In this document: positions 21,612-34,600 of the stretch, piece by piece
Numbering within the stretch: the stretch's first letter is position 1
Layout of the letters: each line of letters opens with the position of its first letter
Source of the DNA: Kondoa malvinella
Taxonomy: Eukaryota; Basidiomycota; Agaricostilbomycetes; Agaricostilbales; Kondoaceae
NCBI GenBank assembly: GCA_039545315.1
Contig: BCIM01000013.1
Location: 62,001-126,000, forward strand
Direction of reading: 5' to 3'
Length of the DNA: 64,000 bases
Translations under genes and position numbers: made by a program
The notes under the pieces: generated by a model
Databases searched by the model: none
What the model saw: only the letters and a program-made list of their open reading frames with translations
Told to the model about the DNA's origin: nothing

Positions 21612-23656
21612 TGCTTTGGCGTCACTGGTGTGCATGTAGTGGGTCCGAAGGGATTCGACATGAGGGAAGTACTGAAGTCGAGGGCGAAAGGCGGAGGAGG
21701 CAGCTGGGATCTCGGCATCGCCTGATAGTCTTCGACCCGGCTTCTCTGGTCGAATAGATGATGGAGCCGTGAAGGTCGACTTGTCATAGCCGCTGAAGCG
21801 ATGATGGCCATGTTGAATCCCATGTTGTCGAAGAACGAGTTGTAAAAAGGCATAGCTGGTAGATTGATACTCGAATAGCTTCAATAGATGGTCGAGCTGT
21901 AACAGATCAGCATTTTACCAAGACTGTAAGAAGAGCAGCCGGACCTTGCGCTCTACCAAATCCCAAACGTCATCGCTATCCGGCGGTTCCAGCTGCATGC
22001 TCTCAACCACTTCTTCATCATGCGTCGGTAGAGCATGATCATGATGCCTCGTCTTCTTTTCCTTCCTGACGCCAAACCAAAGTTCCCACATGTGCAACTT
22101 TTCCCTATCAATCTTGCACCTAATCATCACTCTATCCACTCGATGCCTGTTGATCTCCACTACCGCCTGTCTCCAAATCTTGTGCAAACTCTCATCACTA
22201 TTTCCCTTTCCATCATCTTTCGCTAGCACTTCTTTCCTTATAGTCTGCCACGACAAGAAAGGGTTATGCGCGTCCAACTCTTGTTCCCAACCCAACAATT
22301 CGCCTTTACGTTCTTCGCTCAACGGCAACAAAGCACAAGCCGAATAAACGCTCAATACACCTTGAAATTCAACTTGGCGCGGATCTTCAGAAGTCCGAGT
22401 TTGCGGTGTGGGTCGATTAGCGAATTCGGAATTATGCATGACTTGAGCTTCGTCCGTCTTATCTTGTGGTGAATCAGATTGAGGATCGATATTAGGGACA
22501 GAAGGCTTCATGGTTGGTATAGTATATCTAGGTCGGACCCAACGACGTCTACGGACAAAGGAACGGCTGAAAAGTGGTTTGGTGTGCCATTTCTTTCGAG
22601 GTGAACGAGCATGAGCGAAAGAAAAGGCGTATTCCCAACCTTCTGGATCTACTTTGCCTCGCTTGTCTATACGGAATTCAGAGGATTTCAAGCGCCAGGT
22701 CGGATTTGGTATTGGGAAGAGAGCGGGTGTGTAAGGTGATGGTCTATGAGGAATCAGCTACAGCTATTGTTTCGGAATGGAGAAGCATACCGGTATCGGT
22801 CTGTTACCCAAGCAGCAGGATCGAAAGGCAAAAGTGCATTAGCTGACCACCTCCCATTGACACCTCGCTGGCATTCATATAGAACGTCCCATTCAATCCT
22901 TTCTTCTTTTTCTTCCTCATCAATACCAACATTCTCCAGAGCTTGATCTAGAATCGCATCTTCCTGCTTGTGAATCTCTTCTCGTTGACCTTTGAGCGAT
23001 TCTTGAACATAAGAAGGGCTTCGCTTGAGCTTTGCAGTGTATCTCTTTCTGCGCCCGGTATGGTTCTTTGACTTGTCCGGGCTATCGTTATCAATAGTCA
23101 ATTGCCTTGTATAGGTAGGCCGGCGGATATGAAAGTTAAGAGTAGCAAAATCGGTAGCTTGGACATCTGGAGGTAGTTCTTCTGGCTCTTGTGTCTCAGT
23201 CGATGCCAGTAGAGGCTCATCAGAAGCTTCTGGGATACTGGAAGGTCTTGTCGATGCAGCTGAAGTCTTGCCAGAGCTATCTTGCTCATCCGCAGTCTGG
23301 TCATCGTCTTCCACATCCGCTAGGTCTTCTTCTGGTTCATCTTGTCTAGAAGTACGCCTACGGATCCGGTCACCTAATCTACGAGCAACTCTCTTCCTGT
23401 CAAGGTTCGACAAGTCATGCGAGCCAATTTGAAGTCCAATAGAGCGAGGTTCGACTTTGCCAAAGAAATCAGAGTCCAGAGATTCGAAAGACGTCTTTGT
23501 TCGCCTTAGATGCGCTTGTCCCTTGTGAGCTTTCCGTCGAACCTTTGTTCGATATTTCAAGGATCTCGCTCGGTCCACCAAAGCTGCTTGCACTTGTTTG
23601 GAAGTATCGTCGCTGTCGGCATTGTCAACGACGATAGCAGGGACAGTATCAGCCAT
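21606..23656 (-). CDS. Dysferlin-domain (DysF) protein, peroxin/Spo73-like
   Basis: Three exons. A long, charged, low-complexity N-terminus (KYRTKVRRKAHKGQ, EDLADVEDDDQTADEQDSSG) precedes the DysF domain: RIEWDVLYECQRG, LLPFDPAAWVTDRYR, then across an intron PSPYTPALFPIPNPTWRLKS, WEYAFSFAHA and FVRRRRWVRPR, the Arg/Trp motif of DysFC. A C-terminal helical region (WRQAVVEINRHRVDRVMIRC) continues across an intron into LDHLLKLFEYQSTSYAFLQL and the stop at 21606. No membrane span is seen, unlike Pex30-type peroxins; the soluble layout is nearer to yeast Spo73, which binds membranes in spore-wall formation. The exact role is inferred. Its end overlaps the FHIT gene. Confidence 0.78.
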
Positions 23657-24072
23657 CGATCATGGTTGTGTTGAGTTGAGTGTATATTGCCTTGTTTATT
23701 CCCACCGTTGTTTGCATAATTGCGTTCTGGGCCTTGGACCAGCATTTGCACCTCTCGTCGACTTCAGCAAGACAGACTGTGAGGGCTAGGATAGCCTGAA
23801 AGAGCCCATGACAGCCTGCATGAAAGGTCGAAACGTCATCTCTTGCACGCGAAATTTCTCAATTTGTACCGCTCCAACTCTCCGCTCGCTTCCTATACCA
23901 GATCTATCACGCTCAAGTCTGTAACATCGATTCTGAAAGCTATGATGCTTCTTGAGGGCGGAACATTCGGCTTGCTTGGCGAAAGTTCATCCCGAGGAGC
24001 CCCAGAGATCCGCGCCACGCCAGATCTCCTTCTCTAGCAGCCATATCCCTCAGTAAAAGGCGAGTACGCAAG
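23657..24072. other. Divergent promoter region
   Basis: About 415 bases between the DysF gene and the glyoxal oxidase gene; no gene recognised. Confidence 0.35.
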
Positions 24073-26780
24073 ATGATCGCCCATGCAGCTGTTGTGTTGG
24101 CGGCATGTGTCGGATCGAGCTTTGGTCAAGCGATCGTGAACAATCAATTTCGAGTAGTTGGCAATACGTACGTCTTGACCTTACTACATGCCCAGGGCTG
24201 AAGTGTTATCACAGAGGAGTCAGCGCCCAACAAATGTTCTTGTCCACTGCAGAAAAAGTCGTAGTCATGCAAGTTTTGAACAGTCTTTCAATATTTGCGC
24301 AGCTCATATGTATCTACAGCGACAAGACGGAACGCAATAGCAACAATCTCAATATCAATGGACATCCTGCTTTTGGTACTGAATATGATTTACCGAGCAA
24401 TTCCGTACGCGCGATGCAGCTCGTGTCAAAGTGAGCAGCTTCTATACTCTATGAACCCAAAGCTCAATATCGTACTAGCACTTTCTGCGCTGGAGGGAAT
24501 TCTCTAGGTGATGGACGTAAGTGATCAGTCTTCACACCAGAGGACCCATCGAGACCGAAAGACAGGCTGGCTGAATGTCGGTGGGAATCAAGCTGTTGGT
24601 CCAGGAGGGTTACCAGGTCAGCAATATGGAGCGCAAGATGGAGGCAGATCTATGCGGACTTTTATGCCGTGTGAGAATGAACAATGCGATTGGGACGAAG
24701 TTGGGCAGTGAGTTGGTCTGTTCAGTTGTGAATGCTTGAACTGATGCAGTATGAAGGATGTCAAGTGAGCTGCTTTTCAAGTATTCTGGGCCAAGCTCAT
24801 ATGGGAGAAAGCGAGACGGTGGTATCCAACTCTCGAAACACTTGAAGATGGATCAATGATCATTGTGAGCACCTTGTTCATAGTCTAGATTGTTCTGACT
24901 TTCGCACATCTAGATTGGTGGATGCGGTAAGTCTAGCTGCATTGGAACCCCGTTCTGAAATAACCTACGATTGGCAGATTTCGGCGTAAGTAGCCTTTGC
25001 TCCCTTTCCTCTTCGCTACCAACACAAACATCAACAGGGCTATGTCAACGACGCAAACCAGAACAACCCAACGTTAGTGAGGTCAATATCCACTTACAGC
25101 TTAGCTGATCCTTCCGCAGCTACGAATTCTATCCCTCTCAAGGCGGTCCTCAAGGCTTGAATCTACTCAGATCCACACTGCCAGCCAATTTGTATCCTTT
25201 GACATGGCTTCTGCCGAGTGGACGGCTTTTCATCAATGCAAATCTTGGCAATGAGCTCGTCAGTCTAAGGTTCCCGCTCTGTATAAATGGTTGATAAAAC
25301 CTCTTACAGTTTGACTACAAGAATGCAGTCGAGTACCCGCTACCAGCAACACCTCATGCAGTCCGGACGTATCCTGGTTCTGCTGCAACCGCAATGATGC
25401 CACTTACGCCTGAGAATAACTACACGGCAACTATTTGGATGTGTGGCGGGACAGATCTGCAACCTGATGTGAGTAATTCGGACGGACATCAAGGGAGAGG
25501 AAATACTAAGAGTCTGCCAGCAATGGGTCTTGACCTATAATATCGCTGGTCTTGCCGCGGATAGATCTTGCATCTCCATTACTCCCGATGAGAGTCCAGA
25601 ATGGCAGGATGAGGATGATTTGCCTGAGGGAAGATGTGCGTCATTACTTAGCATTAGCATGATCGCGCTAAATCCCCTCATCCAGCTATGGGAAGCATGA
25701 TTGGCCTACCCGATGGACGCTTTGTCATTCTTGAGGGAGTCGGCTCTGGCACCGCAGGATGTAAGCTGTTCTGTCTCGACCCAGTACAATACTGATGTTC
25801 TCTCTAGACGGCAACACATCTTGGGCTGTCGGACAATCGTTCGGAGATGATCCAATCCTAGAACCGCTCTATTTGGATCCATCAGCCCCAGCAGGATCGA
25901 GGCTTTACCGAACTGGTATGGGAGCTAGCACTGTGCCACGACTCTATCACTCCACCGCCATCCTATTGCCAGACGGAAGCATCATGACCGCTGGATCAAA
26001 TCCGAATGCAGACTTTGTTGGTCCCAATGCAAGAGACAATCCATATCCTACTGGTAAGGCAGTCGTCTTTGTGGCTCCTACCGGGCTTATCTAGTTGCAG
26101 AATACCGGAGCGAAATCTTCTACCCATCGTACTTTAACAATACCCGCCCAGAGCCCTCAGGCGGTCCGACTATGCTCGGGTATGGAGGAGATTACTTCGA
26201 GATGACTTTACCTGCAACAGGCATTTCGGATCCTTCTGTTTTGGGAAATACCAAAGTCATGGTGTTGCGATCTGGCTTTGCGACCCATGCGATCAACTTC
26301 GTGAGTCGTATTAGCTTCCGATTGTCTGACAAAAGCTCAAAGGTCATCCAGGGCATGCGAACTGTGCAGTCAGTATATGATACAGTCGATCAAAGCAATA
26401 ATTGAACCCTCCTACAGGCTTCAATCTACCTCAACACTGAACCCCGATGGATCTGCTACACTTCATGTCGCGCAGCTCAGAGGTCCAACAATATTAGCAC
26501 CCGGACCAGCGTAAGCATAAAGTCGATCGAGAATGATCAAGCTCAAATTTAGCCCCGCAGGATGCTTTTCGTCGTGGTTGACGGAACACCATCTATTGGA
26601 CGCATGATCATGGTCGGCAATGGACAAATCGGTCGCCAGACTGTGTCGCCGCAAAGTGTACTACCGCCAAATTCTGGCTGGACGACTGGCAGCGCTCCAA
26701 TTGCCGCTTCTAGCGCGGTGGCAAGTGCTAGGCCAGCCTCGGCTTCTTCGTCAAGCCCCCTTAGGAAGAGACTCTTCTGA
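24073..26780 (+). CDS. Glyoxal oxidase-type copper radical oxidase (AA5_1)
   Basis: A secreted enzyme that oxidises small aldehydes with O2 and releases H2O2. MIAHAAVVLAACVGSSFGQA is a signal peptide. More than ten short introns split the body. Landmarks: TFCAGGNSLGDG, whose Cys forms the Cys-Tyr redox cofactor; WLNVGGNQAVGPGG; RWYPTLETLEDGSMIIIGG; LYPLTWLLPSGRLFINAN; WMCGGTDLQ; VPRLYHSTAILLPDGSIMTA with the Tyr-His copper pair; a DUF1929 region with FATHAINF (copper His); and PAMLFVVVDGTPSIG near the end, completed across an intron. The last 30 residues are Ala/Ser-rich and end RKRLF, with no WSC domain or anchor. H2O2 from such oxidases can drive peroxidases and LPMOs. Confidence 0.88.
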
Positions 26781-26889
26781 TCGAGATTGCATACATGTTT
26801 ATAGCACGGATCATGCATGGGTACAATGGACAATGTTGCATAATAACTTAAGGACTGTCTACATGAATCAATCTGCGAATGTGGACTTG

Positions 26890-28134
26890 CTACAAACGAG
26901 CATGCAGCTTCTTCAGGTACTCCCGACTGCTCTCTTGCGCTTCCTGCCAGCTGCCAAGCGATTCTTTCTGGAATGATGCTAGTTTGGTGAGCAAATCAGG
27001 CAAATCCTTTGCATCGGCTATCAGGTTCCCAATCTTGACACCATCAAGTAGAGCAGCATTGCCTCCCAGCCCACTGTACGCGCTTGTCAGACAGATCGTG
27101 GAGTGCTTCTGCGAAACTCACCCAAAGATAGGCATAGCATGGGCCGCATCGCCCAAAAGCATGACTCTGTTCTTATCCAAATCCGACTGAGCCTCTCCTA
27201 CCGCTTTCGCATCCACATCCCTCATCAACCAGTTATACTGCCTATCCCCGTTATCCGGTGCGATGCTCTTGAGTAAACTCTTGAATGGTTCGATGCAAGC
27301 TTCAGCATGCGAATGTAACTCTTCGTATAATGCCGAGGGGATATCACGAGCTGATGGATTCGATCTTCCTGGCGTAAAGAGTGGATCAGCGTCTGGTAGA
27401 GGATTGCGGGAGTAGATCCATTGAAGTCGACCTCCTTCTTCGCTTATCGTGTTGAACGCGAATGTAATGCATGCGTTCGGTAGATATGCAGTTCGGACAG
27501 TAGAAGTAGCGGATAGGAACGGTTCTGCTTCTGCTTTGGATAGCTTGCGCTGACCGGAATAGACGACGTAAGGAAGGACTTCTGGTTTGATCGAAGGATA
27601 GAGCTGTGCTCGGACGGAAGAGTGAACACCGTCGCAAACGAATGCAAATGAGCCTTCTGTTGTGCTTTCGTCTCTGAAGTGCAACTTGACGCCTTTGCCT
27701 GTCCTCTCTACTTTATCGACCTTCTTGTCATATTGAATCGAGATGCCTTCCTTTAAGAATTTGTCGAGCGCTTCCCTACTTATCCGCTTACTTGATCCAG
27801 CCTGACCTGGTCCATCCACAGCTTTTCCTGACTGACCATCGACATAGCGCTGTTGGATGCTTCCATCTTGCCCAAGTTGAGCATCAACAGCGGCCTTGCT
27901 CAACGCTCCTGGACAATCCCAAGCCCCTTCAAGCTTTTGAATAGTAGAGTCCAACAACGTCAACGAATAGCTCGGCGATTTGCTGCTTTGATCAAGAAGT
28001 CGGACTCTGGAGGTTGCATTTCTTTGCTGGAGTGTCTTTGCAACGGCAAGACCTGTCAAGCCTGAGCCTACTACGAGCAGATCGTCCATGTTTCGAGCTG
28101 CTGTCGTCGATAATTTGCGCGCTATCGTTTGCAT
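26890..28134 (-). CDS. FAD-dependent monooxygenase
   Basis: Two exons. MQTIARKLSTTAARNMDDLL looks like a short mitochondrial presequence before the dinucleotide-binding motif VVGSGLTGLAVAKTL; translation from the second Met would remove it. AFVCDGVHSSVR corresponds to the DG motif and RVMLLGDAAHAMPIFG to the GD motif of aromatic-ring hydroxylases; a GTGAGT...GTACAG intron (T|GGG joins) leads to GLGGNAALLDGVKIG. These three motifs define the UbiH/salicylate hydroxylase flavoprotein class, using NAD(P)H and O2. The substrate cannot be predicted. It converges with the glyoxal oxidase gene (109 nt) and diverges from the thioesterase gene (284 nt). Confidence 0.82.
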
Positions 28135-28418
28135 GCAAGAGTTGTCGCATCGCCCTTCGATGCTTTCGCCCGCTTTCGGGGATTGCTAGACAGTGCCCGA
28201 CCCTGCTTGGGTAACACTGCATCGGCATCATGACAAGGCTGTGCCTCTCAAGGAAAAACATGTTGTCCCAAGCTTATCAATTATCGCTCGGGTTGTTTGA
28301 TAACCGTGATCTTGAAATCTTCGTCTGCTCCAACTGGCCGTGCTCTCCCATCTTTCAGTACCCAGCAGCGTGGGCCAAAGAGATATCTGCACACGGTCAT
28401 CGACAATCTGTCTGCAAG

Positions 28419-28874
28419 ATGAACAAGCCAATAGACGACAAGACGCTCGACATCTACTTGCAAAGCGTGCCGCTTCATGCGCTAGTCAATGCTCATGTAG
28501 TCAAGCAAGACGTGCCAAACAAATCCTCTATAGTCGCCTTCACTACCTCCAAGCAGCATCTCACACCTTATGGCGGTTTAAACGGTGGAATCGTCTATGT
28601 AGCTTTTGAACTAGCCCATCTTGTCGCCTGCATCCCGCAATGCGATCCAGTCACCGAGCGACCATCTACGATATCACATCATGTGCAAATGATAGGGAAT
28701 GTGCATGGAGAAGGGCACAAGGTCTATGTGAGGTCTACGATGATCAAAAGGGGAAAGTCGGTTGCGTTCTTTGAGGGGAAAGCGTGGACGGAGGATGCGA
28801 ATGGGAAGGAAACGCTGTTGGCCAAGTGCACGACGGTCAAGGCTATTATACAGATTAAGCAGAGCAAGCTGTAG
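28419..28874 (+). CDS. Hot-dog fold thioesterase-like protein
   Basis: Single exon of 151 residues from the ATG at 28419 (MNKPIDDKTLDIYLQSVPLH); the frame is open upstream to 28230 but that part lacks family character. The pattern LTPYGGLNGGIVYVAFELAH, with a Gly-rich turn before the central helix, and VHGEGHKVYVRSTMIKRGKS, SVAFFEGKAW are typical of 4HBT/PaaI-like acyl-CoA thioesterases. Such enzymes hydrolyse acyl-CoA to acid plus CoA; chain preference is unknown. No signal peptide. Confidence 0.68.
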   Translation: MNKPIDDKTLDIYLQSVPLHALVNAHVVKQDVPNKSSIVAFTTSKQHLTPYGGLNGGIVYVAFELAHLVACIPQCDPVTERPSTISHHVQMIGNVHGEGHKVYVRSTMIKRGKSVAFFEGKAWTEDANGKETLLAKCTTVKAIIQIKQSKL

Positions 28875-28944
28875 CGGGAGTGAGTTTCTGCTTGTGATAC
28901 CTAGCCAAGCGCACAGTAGGCTGATACTTTCCAATCGTAGGTCC

Positions 28945-29387
28945 TCATTTGTGGCTTGTGGTACACTCTTCACATCGTGAATCTCTGGTTCCCTCAGACA
29001 TCATCGCAAACACCAAGATACCTCTGGCCAAGATCGCACGAGCAAATACCATACTGGACCTGGAGACGGTCGCTAGCTCCTCTACTGTCCACTGTAAGAG
29101 CAAAGCTGTCGCGCCTGCCGTCTCGGTCGTGTCGATTAAATACGCTTCAAGTGGTTCCTTTGTACTAAATTGGTCAAATTGTTATTCAGCGCTGGCTCTA
29201 TCGAACCCCAAGTCAGTGGCAGCAGCGCGTCAATTCGGTTCATGTCGTTCCTGCATACTCGCCTAATCGCTTCCGCTAGCTTGATGTATCGATGAGAAAG
29301 GATCTGGTCTTTGTGTCGCAGCTTGTCTCTCCGATGATCTGGCTCTGCCCTGTATCCATCCACTGAAGGCTCTTGCTGCGAAATCAA
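28945..29387 (-). CDS. Possible small gene, unknown
   Basis: Two minus-strand frames look protein-like: MISQQEPSVDGYRAEPDHRR...IKLAEAIRRVCRNDMNRID (29387 to about 29215) and EPLEAYLIDTTETAGATALL...TVEELATVSRSSMVFARAIL...CEECTTSHK with a stop at 28945. I could not find a splice joining them in phase, so the model is incomplete. It would converge on the thioesterase gene (70 nt). Confidence 0.3.
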
Positions 29388-29553
29388 AGCGCTATCAGAT
29401 ATCTAGCCGACTCTAGAAGCGAGCCGAATCGATGACTATCCTTTGTTCTTGTCCCGCCAAGCGAAAGCTCATTCTTTATCCTTCTTCTCTTCCCGACCAT
29501 CGAGCTTCATCTATCTATCTTTCTCTCCCCCAACTTTCCCATCTAGCAATAGC

Positions 29554-31468
29554 ATGACAGGTTCTGCATTAAGTCCGGAAAATCTGGCCAGTACCATCTT
29601 AAGCATAGAAAAAGACGGTATGCTCTGCTTTGGGCCTCAGATTACAAGCCGCTCATTTCTATTGAAGTACGAAACAAAGAAGCAATCACCGCAAGAGGCC
29701 TGGGCGTTCTTGTCTCCATGGATCAAACAGATGGAAGATCTTCGAATCTCTTCAGGTCTCGAGAAGGTGTTTGCAGCTGTGAGAGCTTTGACTATGACTC
29801 GAAGACTGTCTGATACCTGTGTAGGATCCTGAGATTCTGGAGGAGGTGACAGCCGCGGTCGACGTCTGCCGAAGTCGAATCTCACGTTACTGTGCAGTAT
29901 AACTATTGGGCAGCCGTTCATGCGGCAATGGAGATTCTGGACAGTCGAAATGATAAGCCTCCGACCAAAGATGAATTTGCTGCTTTCTTGCGTTCTTTCC
30001 GACCTTTCGTCAATGGGGTGCTCGCTTGGACAGAAGCTGAAGCGGCCTCCTGGATGGAGAGCGTCTTGGTCAAGGTACAGAATCAGGCGTTGAAGCTTAT
30101 CAACGATGGTCTTGCTAGACACGGGAACCAGAAGAACAAGTGGCATAATGTAGGCTGCCGTCTTGCTTCATCCTTCACAGATGATAAACGCTGAGGTCAG
30201 GGTCAAAATGCTTGCTCGCTGGCGTATCATCTCGCTATTTTCAAGCTTATCAAAGCGGAATCCGAAGCCCATGCAGCTGCACGACCAGCTCAGTTTGCTC
30301 AACAGCAATACTCAATAGGCCAAGCATATCCGGCTGGCTGGCACCACCAGCCAGCAGCTCACTGGGTACACATCAGTCAAACCTGCACCCCGCTAGCAAC
30401 ATGCCCTTCTTTGTGTCTGCGCTATCAGGCCAGAATGTTGCTACTGCTAGTCACTATACTCCTACATCAGCCGCGTACCAGACATTCGCGACTGGCGTTC
30501 CCCCATACTTCAATACGCCCACGGCACCGCATTACGTCTGGCCACCCACCTCCACCAGAATCTCTGCAAGATATGCTCCATCGCAGCCTACAGCTCAAAC
30601 AAATTCTCGCTCAAAAGAAGCTCCTCGAAAAGCGCCGGTAGAGACTGATAAGCGTGATGGTCGAGTAAGCCTCCATCATTTGCTTATGTTGTGCATTGAC
30701 ACTGCCTGAAGACGAAAGCGGTCGATCTGAACAGAAACACCCATAACAGCAAGAGCAGAAGCGATCCGCCGCCAGAGGCTGACAAACCCAGAAGCCGACA
30801 CGAGAGCCAGAGCAAGCCGGAACAGACTCCGATGCAGCTCTATATAGAGTCTGGTCTTGCGAACTGTTGTAAAAAGGTAACCTTCCAGACAGCTGCTGTG
30901 CTGAAAGCGCTTATGTCAAAGCAGAATCCCGAATTGCCTCATTGGGTACGTGCTGTATGCAACTCTAACAGAGCTAAAAGTCGGACAGTTAAATCTATTA
31001 CACGCAATCTCCGTCATCTCAGCCCGTAGACTACCATTAGACGAAGGATTTCAACGATGGAAGGACATATGCAAGTCTGACAAAGTCGAGGTACATTTAG
31101 ACTCCTAAGCACTTTCTACACTGACTTGTAAAGAAGATCGATCTCAACGTCTTGGAGGCAGCGCGAAGAGACATCTTGCAACAGCGCGAAACTGATTCGT
31201 CGCAGATGATGGAGAACGTCAAGAAAGCACTCACGCGTAATGTAGAACGCACCGTCAAGCAGTACAAAAAAATGTTTGGAGAGTACTATGGAGGTAAATG
31301 CCTTGAGTTCGACGCAAAACACACCACGGTAAGGCAGTTTTTCAGCTACTAGTAGCGCTCATCAAACTCACAGGCGAGTTGCAGGTTACTCAGATGACGC
31401 GCTTGGTGCGTGACAGCTGGCCTGTGGTCCTAGTGGCAGGGACAGCGCTCTTACTGAACCATGTATAG
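29554..31468 (+). CDS. Hypothetical multi-exon protein
   Basis: From MTGSALSPENLASTILSIEK the frame continues through KQSPQEAWAFLSPWIKQMED and RALTMTRRLSDTC, then a GTAGGA...GTGCAG intron to YNYWAAVHAAMEILDSRNDK...FRPFVNGVLAWTEAEAASWM. A Pro/Ser/Tyr-rich, low-complexity middle follows (TFATGVPPYFNTPTAPHYVW), then a charged part (RSDPPPEADKPRSRHESQS) and a helical end (LEAARRDILQQRETDSSQMM, VERTVKQYKKMFGEYYGG), possibly finishing at VTQMTRLVRDSW...NHV, stop 31468. No known domain. The upstream region 29466-29545 is pyrimidine-rich. Exon joins after 30190 are tentative. Confidence 0.5.
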
Positions 31469-31621
31469 TTTGCGGCGACAAGAAGCGATCGACAGAAGGC
31501 TCAATGCTAGCTTGCCAGAAATGCTTTGATACTAGATTACACAGACTATGCAGACGAGTTCGATGATGATATGATGTTGTATACACACTACCGCTGTCCA
31601 TGAAGTTCCTTCCCATTTCCC

Positions 31622-34600
31622 TCACAAACCAATGTCGAAGTCCAAGGAATCTATCTGGCCTCTAAAGACCACCGGCAGCACTATCAAGGCAGCAAAGAAT
31701 GCTATGACCACCAGGTATAGAAGAGTGTACTTGATGATGATCTTGCGTCTGGCTGTCTTTTGCTTGAATGAAAACACAGGCTGACGTATTTGGCGAGAAG
31801 GTTTCAACCAGAACACTGAAAAAATTGTGAGCTGACTGAACGTTGAAGAGTAGACACAAGCTTACGCATAGTGGAATGTATCCGATCAATGTAAGGAATG
31901 AGGAGAGGCGGAGTTAGCATGAATTTGAGGACTGCGATGGAGCGTTAGCCGAGTCCAGTTCGTGCAAAGTTGAGGACTCACAGTGTATCACTATAAAGTC
32001 CATCGAGAAGAGTGAAGTCTCCACAACCTTGACGATCAATTCTCTGAAAGGTTGAGACCAGGCGGCGGATCCCATGCCAGTTCCGGTCCCTGTGATATCG
32101 TGAGCCAAAAAATACTAGAGGATAGAACCTGATGACTTACACTTGCCCGACCAGAAGCTTTTGTTTGTCTGATCATGCTTGAACTCTCGTGATAGGAAAA
32201 GTGCGATGAGCATTTTGAAAAGGGCGCGCTGAATCGACATGACGGCAATCATGCCAATGACCGCGTTTGAGATGTTCCAGGCCTCTAGGAGCCATAAGAA
32301 TTGGAACGCGCCAATTAAGCCAATGACTGCCAAAGTGTGAGCGATGGCCGCGTTGATGGTGGCGAATCGAGGACAGCAAGAATTCAAGGCTGGACCAAGC
32401 AAAAGAGCGACAAAGAAGATGACGACCAGAACGACCAGGTTGAATGCCACTGGACCGATAGCGATGACGAGGATGCGAAGCAGACCATTGACTGGCGGTG
32501 TCGAGAACGACTTGACAAAAAGGTAGGCAATGACAAACATGACTGCCATAGCCACAGGAGCGACGAGTTCGGAAAAGATGATGACACGCCAATTGGCACG
32601 CGGTACATCTGTCGACAACTTTTCGGAAGGGTGACCAAGCTTCTTCTTCTTGTAACCGGTAATCCTTGTTCTCGACAAACGGCAGTATCCAATCCAAGAG
32701 TTTGCGTGTGTTCGCGAGTTGCCTCTGGAGAGCCATCGAAGCGTTTCCCGGTAGTCGATCATGACTGGTAAAACCGTCACATTTGTCTAAGATGGTCCGC
32801 AGGTAACTCACAGTCACCGTAAGAGAACTGATGCGGATTGAAGATGAAGGGCGACAAGCAGAGCGCAAGAATAGATAGCCAGAAGTAGATCAAATGCGGA
32901 ATCCTAACGGAAAACTAAGCCTTAGCGCTTTTCCAATTTTGCCAAACAATGCTTACCATAGAGTCATTGTCACATATAGCAGCATCAACAACGTCCGCAT
33001 GCCCATGTAGATACTTGGACCAGCGAATCGAGAGTATAGAATGGCGAATGAGATTCGAGTCGTTGCGAAACCACGACCAGTTGCAATGTATCGAGCACCA
33101 CCGAAAGTCAAGTTGCTCAAGATCGAGTTGGACTGGACTTGAGTTGAGAAGACTTCGAAGATGGGTGAAAGCGACAGGAAATGCTTCGCCAGTCGGATGA
33201 TTGCACGAGCGACACCACGCTCTGTCAACTCTTGCAAGAACTGGGAGACAGATAATGAGCAAAGTTGCTACATCACATGGAACAGACAAACCAGCGGCAG
33301 GAAGGCAATGAAGAAGCTGAAGCGCCAGGATCAGCACAAGACGATGGCCAAAACAAGAAAGGGACTTACACGATAAAGACCGAAATGATGCATCGCTTGA
33401 TCCAATCATAGACGGGAACTGAACACAATGAGCGAAAGCCATCCAGTAACACGACGAAACATACTCAAGTTGTAGCAACCAGGAGGAATACCCAGGTAGT
33501 TTCCGGCAGAATCGTATTCGCAGACTTCGACTTGGCTGTTCAGTGTTCCGAGGAACACCATTGTGAAAATAAACAGTCTTACGGAGAAGATGACGAGAAT
33601 ATTGTTGATATGGAAACCGGGGTGGCCGTAATAGAAGGTCAAGAATCGATCCATAGGCAGTTGAGTCCCGAGGTAGTAGTATTCACGCGACAGCATCTGT
33701 TCTCCCATACCGGTACCGATCTTGGTCTGGAAATTGAGAATTGTGCCGAAACCCAGATCACGACCCTAAACAAGTCTTCAGACATGCGTCGCGGATCGGG
33801 GAGAGCAGCTCACCTTTCCGCACTGGTAGTATTCTGTGTGCTTGATACGACCGCCACGACCGAAAGCATTCATACCAGCGTAAATATCCTCGTTCAAATG
33901 CAAACCCTTTTGAGCCTTCGAGACACCTCCGCGAGTAGTCATGAATATGGCGTTCAGGAAATCAGGATGACCGTAATGGAGCTTGCCACCAATAGCGCTG
34001 AGCGAACGAGCGAGCAATGTACCGAATGTCTGTTCTTTTCCAGCAGCAACATCGCCAAGCATACCAATGTTCTCGGAAAAGATGTACTCTCGGGCACCGA
34101 CAATGGCGACAGGATGTCTAGAGAAGTCCCCTTTGCCGGTTGTGGTGTACGGCGACTGGTTCGAGACGTGGTAATCTTCGAATTCGCCGAGCACATTACG
34201 AATCTTCAAACATTCTTCGAGGTACTGTACGACAAGATGTGAGTAGACTTCTTACAGTAACCGCAGATACGCACATTATCTTGATTAGCATCGATCAATT
34301 GCAAGTATTCACCGCGATAGAAGACAATAGCGTGATTCTGATTGTCCGATTTGCCGTCTCCCAAGATTGGGTTACCAGGTAGCTCGACCCTGAACTTGGG
34401 ACGTCTGCGACCATCAGGCAGGATTTCCGAGTGACCATCGATAAGAGCAGAGAAGATTCTTGGTTCGCCACCTTCTTTGCGTGGACGTTCTTCGTCAAGG
34501 TAGGCAATAGACAGATCCGGGTAGGCGCGCAAAAGGAATTCGGTGTTTTCGATTTCTTCCTTGCTGAACTTGTAGTATCGTTGCATGGAGATGACAAAGC

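Noticed and set aside
32173..32868. 231-codon minus-strand frame
   Set aside because: Overlaps the true FKS1 membrane-domain frame on the same strand; His/Arg/Ser-rich translation lacks membrane character.
33532..34242. 236-codon plus-strand open frame
   Set aside because: Antisense to strongly conserved glucan synthase exons; its open state follows from the codon use of the real gene.
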